Shown here: positions 5,123 through 10,257 of the stretch, piece after piece
Layout: every line of letters begins with the position of its first letter
Position numbering within the stretch: position 1 is the stretch's first letter
Notes under the pieces: generated by a model
Told to the model about the DNA's origin: nothing
The model's input: only the letters and a program-made list of their open reading frames with translations
Databases searched by the model: none
Position numbers and translations under genes: made by a program
Assembly (NCBI GenBank): GCA_903970565.1
Contig: CAJCJE010000308.1
Location: forward strand, 1 to 10,257
Direction of reading: 5' to 3'
From: Candidatus Melainabacteria bacterium
Lineage (GTDB): Bacteria > Actinomycetota > Actinomycetes > Mycobacteriales > Pseudonocardiaceae
DNA length: 10,257 nucleotides

Positions 5123-5758
5123 CTAAGCCCGGGGAAGGACGGAGAGGGTGTCTCCGGCGGTAACGCTGACCGAGTTGAGCAGCTGCTCCAGCGCCGCCTC
5201 GACGTCCTCTTTCCAGGACAGCGCGGTGCGCAGCTCCAGGCGCATCCGGGGCCACTTCCGGTGTTCCCGGATGGTCTTGAACCCCACCGAGCGCAGGAAG
5301 TCGGCCGGGACCACGCAGCTCGCGTCGTTCTCGGGGTCGGCGTCGGCGAACGCCTCGATCGCCTTCACGCCGCGTTTGGTGAGGTCCTTGGCCACTTCCT
5401 GGACCAACATGCGGCCGAGGCCGCTACCGGCGAACTCGGGCAGGATGCGCACGGCGGTGAGCATCACCGCGTCGGCGCTGATCGGCGCGGTCGGGAAGGC
5501 CACCGCCCTGGGCACGGCGGTCGGCGGCGCGTAGAAGGCGAAACCGGCGGGCACCGAGTCGACGTAGACGATCCGGCCGCAGGAGCCCCAGGTCAGGAGG
5601 ACACTGGAGACCCAGGCTTCCTTTTCGAAGTCGGTCTGGCCGTACTGCTCGGCCTCCTCGCGTAGATGCGGCGCGAGTTCCCAGAACAGACAGCGCCGAC
5701 AACGCTTGGGCAACTGGTCCAGATTGTCCAGTGTGACGCCCACGATGCGTCCCGACAC
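5123..5758 (-). CDS. GNAT-family N-acetyltransferase
   Basis: A predicted acetyl-CoA-dependent acyltransferase of 211 residues; the substrate is unknown. The central acetyl-CoA motif is VRILPEFAGSGLGRMLVQ (R104, then the G111-G113-G115 loop), preceded by beta strands around IVYVDSVPAGFAFY and followed by VKAIEAFAD and FLRSVGFKTI, the usual last part of the fold. The N-terminus has C20-x-x-C23 in LPKRCRRCLFWE, and further cysteines lie at 60 and 148; bound metal is possible but unproven. GTG 5758 is preferred over the in-frame ATG at 5833 because GGAGG (complement of 5763-5767) lies 4 nt before it, and because a likely -10 at 5826-5821 would place the transcription start downstream of that ATG. 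The position matches Rv3916c, between cwlM and parB in M. tuberculosis; orthology is inferred from order only. Confidence 0.85.
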   Translation of the reverse strand: MSGRIVGVTLDNLDQLPKRCRRCLFWELAPHLREEAEQYGQTDFEKEAWVSSVLLTWGSCGRIVYVDSVPAGFAFYAPPTAVPRAVAFPTAPISADAVMLTAVRILPEFAGSGLGRMLVQEVAKDLTKRGVKAIEAFADADPENDASCVVPADFLRSVGFKTIREHRKWPRMRLELRTALSWKEDVEAALEQLLNSVSVTAGDTLSVLPRA

Positions 5759-5820
5759 CTGACCTCCAGCCCGATTCACCCGAGATATCCGCACGCGACG
5801 GCTGCGTCGGGCACGGAAAA

Positions 5821-5849
5821 AGCATAGGCGCATGTGATGGGGGACGAAA
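5821..5849 (-). promoter_or_regulatory. Probable promoter of the acetyltransferase gene
   Basis: Read on the minus strand, TATGCT (complement of 5826-5821) fits a TANNNT -10. A weak -35, TTTCGT (complement of 5849-5844), lies 17 nt upstream. Transcription would begin near 5814, giving a leader of about 56 nt to the GTG at 5758. The -35 match is poor, so this rests mainly on the -10 and the spacing. Confidence 0.4.
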
Positions 5850-5850
5850 G

Positions 5851-5882
5851 GTGACTAGCCCGACAGGGCGGCCGGTTACACT
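5851..5882 (+). promoter_or_regulatory. Possible promoter of the aminotransferase gene
   Basis: TACACT at 5877-5882 fits a TANNNT -10, about 55 nt before the start codon at 5938. GTGACT at 5851-5856 resembles a -35, but the 20-nt spacer is too long for a confident pair. The region is divergent from the acetyltransferase promoter, so some promoter is expected here. Confidence 0.3.
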
Positions 5883-5937
5883 CGACCGATCTACCTGGCA
5901 ATGTCGGAGGGTAATCCGACCGCAGGAAAGGGCCCCG

Positions 5938-7263
5938 ATGAGCAACGGTGACCAGCCCACGCTGCCCACCCGTGCGGCCGGGCGCAGCCTCGATCCGCAT
6001 CTGGCCCGTTACGCCGCCCGTACCGCCGGGATGACCGCCTCGGAGATCCGCGCGCTGTTCGCGGTGGCCAGCCGGCCCGAGGTCGTCTCACTGGCCGGGG
6101 GAATGCCCAATCTGGCCGCGCTGCCACTGGACTCACTCTCCGCCGAGATCGGCGAGCTGATCGCCACCGAGGGCCTGGTGGCCTTGCAGTACGGCTCCGC
6201 GCAAGGCATCGTCGGCCTCCGGGAGCAGATCTGCGAGATCATGGCGCTGGAGGGCATCAGCGCGCACCCGGACGACGTGGTGGTGACCGTCGGCTCGCAG
6301 ATGGGCCTGGACATGGTCACCAGAATCTTCTGCGACCCCGGTGACGTCGTGCTGGCCGAGGGGCCGTCCTACGTCGGCGCGCTCGGCTCCTTCGCCGCGT
6401 ACCAGGCCAATGTCGTGCACGTCGCGATGGACGACAACGGCCTGGTCCCGCAGGCGCTGCGCGAGGCCATCGCCACGGTGACCGCGGCCGGCAAGCGGGC
6501 CAAGTTCCTCTACACGATCCCGAACTTCCACAACCCGGCCGGCGTGACACTGGCGGTGTCCCGGCGCGCGGAGATCCTTCAGATCTGCGCCGAGTACGGC
6601 GTGCTGGTCGTCGAGGACAACCCCTACGGTCTGCTCGGCTTCGACGGCCAGACCTATCCGGCGCTGCGTTCCTACGACCGGGACAACGTGGTCTATCTCG
6701 GCTCGTTTTCCAAGACCTTCGCGGCGGGCCTGCGGGTCGGCTGGGTACTGGCTCCGCACGCGGTGCGCGAGCGCCTGGTGCTGGCCGCCGAGTCCGCGAC
6801 GCTGTGCCCGCCCGCGCTCACCCAGATGGTGGTCAGCCGCTACCTGTCCACGCACGACTGGCGCGGTCAGATCAAGCTGTTCCAGCAGACCTACCGGGAG
6901 CGCCGGGACGCCATGCTGGGTGCCCTGGATCAGTACCTGCCGGCCGGTTGCAGCTGGACCAGGCCGGACGGTGGCTTCTATGTCTGGCTGACCGTGCCGG
7001 AGGGCGTGGACACCAAGGCGATGCTGCCGAGGGCGATCACGGCCAGGGTCGCCTACGCCTCGGGCACCGGTTTCTACGCCGACGCCCTCGGCAGCCGGCA
7101 GATGCGGTTGTCGTTCTGCTATCCGACCCCGGAGCGGATCAAGGAGGGGGTACGTCGGCTGGCCAATGTGCTCGCCGACGAACTGGAGCTGTACCGGACC
7201 TTCGGACCGGTGGCTCGGCGAGCCGTGTCCGGCCCTCAGTCGCCGTCCCCCGACCTGGCCTAG
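5938..7263 (+). CDS. PLP-dependent aminotransferase, class I/II (2-aminoadipate transaminase-like)
   Basis: A fold-type I pyridoxal-phosphate aminotransferase of 441 residues, expected in the cytoplasm. Motifs in order: GSQMGLDM (119-126) in the phosphate-binding region, NFHNPAGVTL with N199, VVEDNPYG with D227 and Y230 for the pyridine ring, the Schiff-base lysine K259 in GSFSKTFAAGLRVGW with R267, and R390 in QMRLSF for the substrate carboxylate. The pattern SFSKTFAAGLRVGW and the opening SEIRALFAVASRPEVVSLAGGMPN resemble LysN / MocR-type aminotransferase domains, but no helix-turn-helix is present, so it is an enzyme and not a MocR regulator. ATG 5938 is chosen because AGGAAAGGG (5924-5932) lies just before it; the frame extends 29 codons upstream without a ribosome site. 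The substrate cannot be read from sequence: 2-aminoadipate, aromatic or branched-chain amino acids are all plausible. parS and ddl follow. Confidence 0.9.
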   Translation: MSNGDQPTLPTRAAGRSLDPHLARYAARTAGMTASEIRALFAVASRPEVVSLAGGMPNLAALPLDSLSAEIGELIATEGLVALQYGSAQGIVGLREQICEIMALEGISAHPDDVVVTVGSQMGLDMVTRIFCDPGDVVLAEGPSYVGALGSFAAYQANVVHVAMDDNGLVPQALREAIATVTAAGKRAKFLYTIPNFHNPAGVTLAVSRRAEILQICAEYGVLVVEDNPYGLLGFDGQTYPALRSYDRDNVVYLGSFSKTFAAGLRVGWVLAPHAVRERLVLAAESATLCPPALTQMVVSRYLSTHDWRGQIKLFQQTYRERRDAMLGALDQYLPAGCSWTRPDGGFYVWLTVPEGVDTKAMLPRAITARVAYASGTGFYADALGSRQMRLSFCYPTPERIKEGVRRLANVLADELELYRTFGPVARRAVSGPQSPSPDLA

Positions 7264-7290
7264 GTCCTGGTCCTGGCATTCGCCCGGGCT

Positions 7291-7306
7291 TGTTTCATGT
7301 GAAACA
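7291..7306. promoter_or_regulatory. parS: parS centromere-like site (ParB binding)
   Basis: TGTTTCATGTGAAACA differs at one base from the widely conserved parS 16-mer TGTTTCACGTGAAACA (T for C at position 8). parS sites nucleate the ParB-CTP complex that ParA segregates, and cluster near oriC and parAB. Both par genes lie about 1.2-3 kb to the right. A 15/16 match in a non-coding gap next to parAB is very unlikely to be chance. I saw no second full site in the window. Confidence 0.9.
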
Positions 7307-7328
7307 TTGCCCGTCCTTCCATTATGAT
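7299..7328 (+). promoter_or_regulatory. Predicted ddl promoter overlapping parS
   Basis: TATGAT at 7323-7328 is one base from the -10 consensus TATAAT. GTGAAA at 7299-7304, 18 nt upstream, matches the -35 TTGACA at four of six positions and lies inside the right half of parS. Transcription would start near 7335, giving a leader of about 46 nt. ParB on parS should compete with or influence RNA polymerase here. Confidence 0.5.
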
Positions 7329-7380
7329 CGCCGGGGCCGGTGGGTGGCCGCGCGGCGAGTTGAGCACATCAGGAGTCGCG

Positions 7381-8328
7381 GTGTCCGACCGTTGGGTCGC
7401 AGTTCTTTCCGGCGGGATGTCCCATGAGCGCGAGGTCTCGCTGCGCTCCGGCCGACGGCTGTCCTCGGCCCTGCGCGCGGTCGGGCTGACCGTGGACGAG
7501 TGGGACGTGGACACCAATCTGGTGCACCGGCTGCGCGAGTCCCGGCCCGACGTGGTGATCGCCGCCCTGCACGGCGGCTCCGGGGAGAACGGCGCGGTGC
7601 AGAGCGTGCTGGCCATGTTGGGCGTCCCCTACGTCGGCACCGACCCCCATGCCTGCCGGCGGGCCTGGGACAAGCCGACCGCCAAGGCCGAACTCGCCAG
7701 GGCCGGCGTGGCCACGCCGGACTGGGTGGTGCTGCCGCACAGCACGTTCCGCGAACTCGGCGCCCAGGCGGTACTGGACGCGATGGTGGAGCGGCTTGGG
7801 CTGCCGCTGATGCTCAAGCCCGACCAGGGCGGCTCGGCGCTGGGCGCGCAGGTGGTTCGGGAGGCCGGCGAGCTGCCGGCCGCGATGGTCGGCTGCCTCG
7901 CCTACGGGGACACCGTGTTGGCCGAGCAGTTCATCGCCGGCGTCGAGGTCGCGGTGACCGTGGTCGACGGACCGGACGGGCCCGAGACGCTGCCGCCGGT
8001 GGAGATCGTGCCGGAGCACGGCATCTACGACTACACCGCGCGCTACACCGCCGGCCTGACCACCTTCCACGCGCCGGCCCGGCTGGCGCCGGAAACGGCG
8101 ACCGCGGTCAGCGAACTGGCGGTCACCGCACACCGGTTGCTCGGGCTGCGCGACGTGTCGCGCACCGATGCGATCGTGGCCGAGGACGGCACGGTGCAGT
8201 TCCTCGAAGTGAACGTCTCGCCGGGCCTGACCGAGACCTCGCTCCTGCCGATGGCCGCAGACGCGGCCGGCCGCTCGCTCGGCGAGATTTTCGCCGGCCT
8301 CGTCGAGCGCGCGGTGGCTCGAAACTGA
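7381..8328 (+). CDS. D-alanine--D-alanine ligase family protein (ATP-grasp)
   Basis: A cytoplasmic ATP-grasp ligase of 315 residues, close in size to E. coli DdlB, expected to join two D-alanines for peptidoglycan precursors. Family motifs in order: LSGGMSHEREVSLRSG (about 9-24), HGGSGENG at 64-71, the ATP-binding KPDQGGSALG from K146, PPVEIVPEHGIYDYTARY ending at Y222, RTD at 261-263 and LEVNVSPGLTETSLLP with metal ligands E276 and N278. The Glu, Ser and Tyr corresponding to the DdlB active-site set (EREVSL, GS, ARY) are all present. Two spots differ from the usual text: DQGGSALG for the common EGSSVG, and Arg for Lys before the last Tyr. GTG 7381 is preferred over upstream in-frame starts because AGGAG (7371-7375) lies 5 nt before it. 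Most actinobacteria carry their main ddl elsewhere, so this may be a second copy; no symbol is given for that reason. Confidence 0.88.
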   Translation: MSDRWVAVLSGGMSHEREVSLRSGRRLSSALRAVGLTVDEWDVDTNLVHRLRESRPDVVIAALHGGSGENGAVQSVLAMLGVPYVGTDPHACRRAWDKPTAKAELARAGVATPDWVVLPHSTFRELGAQAVLDAMVERLGLPLMLKPDQGGSALGAQVVREAGELPAAMVGCLAYGDTVLAEQFIAGVEVAVTVVDGPDGPETLPPVEIVPEHGIYDYTARYTAGLTTFHAPARLAPETATAVSELAVTAHRLLGLRDVSRTDAIVAEDGTVQFLEVNVSPGLTETSLLPMAADAAGRSLGEIFAGLVERAVARN

Positions 8329-8334
8329 CCCGAG

Positions 8335-8355
8335 ACGGTCACAAACACCGACCGT
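8335..8355 (+). terminator. Possible U-less terminator after the ddl-like gene
   Basis: ACGGTC (8335-8340) and GACCGT (8350-8355) flank 9 nt, starting 6 nt after the stop codon. No T run follows. It is the likeliest end point for this transcript. Confidence 0.4.
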
Positions 8356-8377
8356 GAACTACCTCGGAGACCGCTAG

Positions 8378-8455
8378 ATCTGATGACCCTGGGTCAGATT
8401 TCACACACGAACAGTTCCTGTCACCGTGACGAAATGACCTGGTGCGATGGGTCAT
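8378..8455. repeat. Further dyads between convergent ddl and parB
   Basis: ATCTGA (8378-8383) pairs with TCAGAT (8394-8399); within it TGACCC and GGGTCA flank one T (8384-8396). GTCAC-C-GTGAC lies at 8420-8430. ATGACC (8434-8439) pairs with GGTCAT (8450-8455). The last one, read on the minus strand, follows the parB stop by 6 nt and is followed by TTTCG, making it a weak candidate parB terminator. The 133-bp gap holds no gene that I can support. Confidence 0.4.
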
Positions 8456-8461
8456 CCAAAA

Positions 8462-9457
8462 TTAAATCCTTTTTGCCTCTTTTACTGACATGAGCTGAAC
8501 GATCCTTTCAAGATCGTCAACGGTCGCGAATTCAACCACAATCCGGCCTTTTCGCTGCCCCAACTCGACCTTCACCCGAGTGTCGAAGTTGTTCGAGAGC
8601 CGATCCGCGAGGTCCTGGAGGCCGGGAGCCTGTATGGGTTTGCGCGGGGGAGCCTTGGGTTTGCGGGCCGTCTCGTTCTTCGCGAGGGTCACCACCTCCT
8701 CCGTGGCGCGCACCGACAATCCCTCGGCGACGATCCGCGCGGCCAGTTCCTCCTGCGCGCCAGGATCGTCCAGACCCAGCAGCGCACGTGCATGACCGGC
8801 CGAGAGCACCCCGGCGGCGACCCGGCGCTGGACCGGCAGCGGCAGCTTCAGCAGCCGGATCATGTTGGTGATCGCCGGCCGGCTGCGGCCGATCCGGGTG
8901 GCCAGCTCCTCGTGGGTGACCCCGAACTCCTCCAGCAGCTGCTGGTAGGCGGCGGCCTCTTCGAGCGGATTGAGCTGCACCCGGTGGATGTTCTCCAACA
9001 GCGCGTTGCGCAGCATCACGTCATCGGCGGTCTCCCGGACGATGGCCGGGATGGTCTCCAGACCGGCGCGCTGCGAGGCTCGCCAGCGCCGCTCACCCAT
9101 CACCAGCTCGTACTCGTCGCCCGGCAGCGCCCGAACCACGATCGGCTGCATCAGCCCGAACTCGTTGATGGAGAACTCCAGCTCGGCCAGCGCGTCCTCG
9201 TCGAAGACCTGCCGGGGCTGCTTGGGGTTCGGCTTGATGGCGCCGATCGGCACCTCGCGGTAGACCGCGCCGGCCACCGAACCGGAGACCGAGCCGGACG
9301 CGGTCTCGGCGGCGGAGTCCGGGGCGGGCGTCGAGTCGGCGGGGGAGGTGGCAACGCTGGTCAGGTTGGGCCGGGGAGTCGCCGGAGCACCGGGCGGCGG
9401 CCCGGACGGAATCAGCGCGGCCAGTCCTCGACCCAGCCCGCCCTTGCGTTCGGTCAC
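8462..9457 (-). CDS. parB: Chromosome-partitioning protein ParB
   Basis: ParB binds parS, closes into a CTP-dependent DNA clamp and spreads to form the segregation complex moved by ParA. The 331 residues show: the N-terminal ParA-contact motif [12 protein letters not shown] (6-17); a Pro/Ser/Ala-rich linker to about 66; the ParB/Srx CTP-binding domain from [14 protein letters not shown] to IPAIVRE, with GERRWRA at 121-127; [16 protein letters not shown] (153-168); a helix-turn-helix at about 181-203 ([19 protein letters not shown]) that reads parS; and a C-terminal dimer domain ([17 protein letters not shown]). Length is normal. GTG 9457 is supported by AAGGAG 7 nt upstream and by the family N-terminus. 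It overlaps the parA stop as GTGA, so the two genes are coupled. A near-consensus parS lies at 7291-7306. Confidence 0.97.
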   Translation of the reverse strand: MTERKGGLGRGLAALIPSGPPPGAPATPRPNLTSVATSPADSTPAPDSAAETASGSVSGSVAGAVYREVPIGAIKPNPKQPRQVFDEDALAELEFSINEFGLMQPIVVRALPGDEYELVMGERRWRASQRAGLETIPAIVRETADDVMLRNALLENIHRVQLNPLEEAAAYQQLLEEFGVTHEELATRIGRSRPAITNMIRLLKLPLPVQRRVAAGVLSAGHARALLGLDDPGAQEELAARIVAEGLSVRATEEVVTLAKNETARKPKAPPRKPIQAPGLQDLADRLSNNFDTRVKVELGQRKGRIVVEFATVDDLERIVQLMSVKEAKRI

Positions 9458-10257
9458 CTTCGTGCTCCTTGCTCCGCGCCTCGTTCAGCCAGTTCTTTTG
9501 CCGCGTCCAAGTAGCTCATCGCGCCGCGTGACCCTGGGTCGTAGGCCAGGACCGACTGTCCGAAGCCAGGCGCCTCGGACACTTTGACGCTACGTGGAAT
9601 CACGGTCTTCAGTACGGTGTCGCCGAAGTGGCTGCGCACCTCGTTGGTCACCTGGTCGGCCAGTTTGGTCCGGCCGTCGTACATGGTGAGCAGGATGGTC
9701 GACACGCTCAGCCGAGGGTTCAGGTGCTGCTGCACAAGCTCGATGTTGTGCAGCAACTGGCCGAGACCTTCCAGCGCGTAGTACTCGCACTGGATCGGAA
9801 TGAACACCTCGTCGGCGGCGACCATCGCGTTGACGGTCAGCAGGCCGAGCGAGGGCGGGCAGTCGATGAACACGTAGTCCGGATTCAGCTCATCCAGCGC
9901 CTCGTTGGACAGCGCCTCCTTCAGCCGCGACTCCCGGCTCTCCATCGACACGAGTTCGATCTCGGCACCCGCCAGGTCAATGGTGGCCGGCACGCAGTAG
10001 AGGTTGGGTGACTGGTCGCTGACGGCCGCCGCCTCGGCCAGAGAGATCTCGCCGATCAGCACCTCGTAGACCGAGGGGGTGCCGGACCGGTGCTCGACAC
10101 TCAGCGCGGTACTCGCGTTGCCCTGCGGGTCGAGGTCGATCACCAACACCTTGAGTCCACGGATGGCCAGCGCCGCCGCAATGTTCACGGCGGTGGTCGT
10201 CTTGCCGACGCCGCCCTTCTGGTTGGCGATCGTCATCAGCCGGCGCTGCACCGGCCG
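9454..10257 (-). CDS. parA: Chromosome-partitioning ATPase ParA (5' truncated)
   Basis: A deviant-Walker-A ATPase that coats the nucleoid and moves ParB-parS complexes. Numbering from the GTG at 10251, the Walker A KGGVGKTT is at 12-19 with the signature Lys12, Walker A' is [12 protein letters not shown] (39-50), Walker B is [10 protein letters not shown] with D130, and basic residues for DNA binding lie in [14 protein letters not shown] (219-232). The frame stays open to the window edge: the codons before that GTG read R-P. Actinobacterial chromosomal ParAs often carry an N-terminal extension before the [12 protein letters not shown] core, with basic residues just ahead of it, so the true start is probably outside the window and 10251 an internal Val. 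The stop TGA (9456-9454) overlaps the parB start by 4 bp. The promoter lies beyond the right edge. Confidence 0.96.
   Translation of the reverse strand, partial: RPVQRRLMTIANQKGGVGKTTTAVNIAAALAIRGLKVLVIDLDPQGNASTALSVEHRSGTPSVYEVLIGEISLAEAAAVSDQSPNLYCVPATIDLAGAEIELVSMESRESRLKEALSNEALDELNPDYVFIDCPPSLGLLTVNAMVAADEVFIPIQCEYYALEGLGQLLHNIELVQQHLNPRLSVSTILLTMYDGRTKLADQVTNEVRSHFGDTVLKTVIPRSVKVSEAPGFGQSVLAYDPGSRGAMSYLDAAKELAERGAEQGARR

Noticed and set aside
5759..5833. ATG at 5833 as the acetyltransferase start
   Set aside because: The added 25 residues are Arg-rich and motif-free, and the likely -10 at 5821-5826 would put the transcript start after this ATG. GTG 5758 has a GGAGG site.
8398..8415. 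TTTCACACACGAACA as a second parS
   Set aside because: It shares only the left half of the site; the right half does not match GTGAAACA.
9529..9540. TGACCCTGGGTC repeated exactly at 8384-8395 and inside parA
   Set aside because: The second copy encodes part of a conserved-looking ParA stretch (DPGSRG), and a 12-mer of this GC-rich, self-complementary kind can recur by chance.
10249..10251. GTG at 10251 as the real parA start
   Set aside because: The frame continues to the window edge and actinobacterial ParAs often have an N-terminal extension before the Walker A core, so parA is treated as truncated.

Overview
This window is a high-GC actinobacterial chromosome segment, most likely from the Pseudonocardiales (an Amycolatopsis-like relative). 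The call rests on strong third-position GC bias, GTG starts at several genes, and a gene order matching the origin-proximal locus of Mycobacterium: murJ(mviN) - sigM - anti-sigma - trxB - trxA - cwlM - acetyltransferase - parB - parA. Compared with the mycobacterial order as I recall it, an aminotransferase and a D-Ala-D-Ala ligase-like gene lie between the acetyltransferase and parB. The genus cannot be fixed from the sequence alone.

Layout. 2-394 (+): C-terminal discoidin-like end of a MurJ/MviN-type lipid II flippase, truncated by the window. 439-1874 (+): ECF sigma factor (sigM) and its membrane anti-sigma factor, overlapping at ATGA. 1875-2033: a regulatory gap with an 11-bp dyad, a strong match to a SigR/SigH-type disulfide-stress promoter and a small 5'-UTR dyad. 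2034-3487 (+): trxB and trxA, ended by a textbook intrinsic terminator (3547-3589). 3590-3801: leader region of cwlM. 3802-4950 (+): cwlM, with two peptidoglycan-binding domains and an Amidase_3 domain. 4951-5122: a convergent gap packed with dyads. 5123-5758 (-): GNAT-family acetyltransferase. 5759-5937: divergent promoter region. 5938-7263 (+): class I/II PLP aminotransferase. 7264-7380: a gap holding a near-consensus parS centromere site that overlaps a predicted ddl promoter. 7381-8328 (+): Ddl-family ATP-grasp ligase. 8329-8461: convergent gap. 8462-10257 (-): parB and the 5'-truncated parA, overlapping by 4 bp.

How they fit together. Three functions sit side by side. Wall-precursor synthesis and export is represented by the MurJ end, CwlM and the Ddl homologue. 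Thiol redox and envelope stress is represented by SigM/anti-sigma and TrxB/TrxA. Chromosome partition is represented by ParA, ParB and parS. The links most worth testing are parS lying over the -35 of ddl, a CwlM C-terminal threonine cluster resembling the mycobacterial PknB phosphosites, and the SigR/SigH-like promoter of trxBA. I see no CRISPR array, insertion sequence, tRNA or rRNA. The window is mostly a conserved core locus; its unusual content lies mainly in the intergenic regions.
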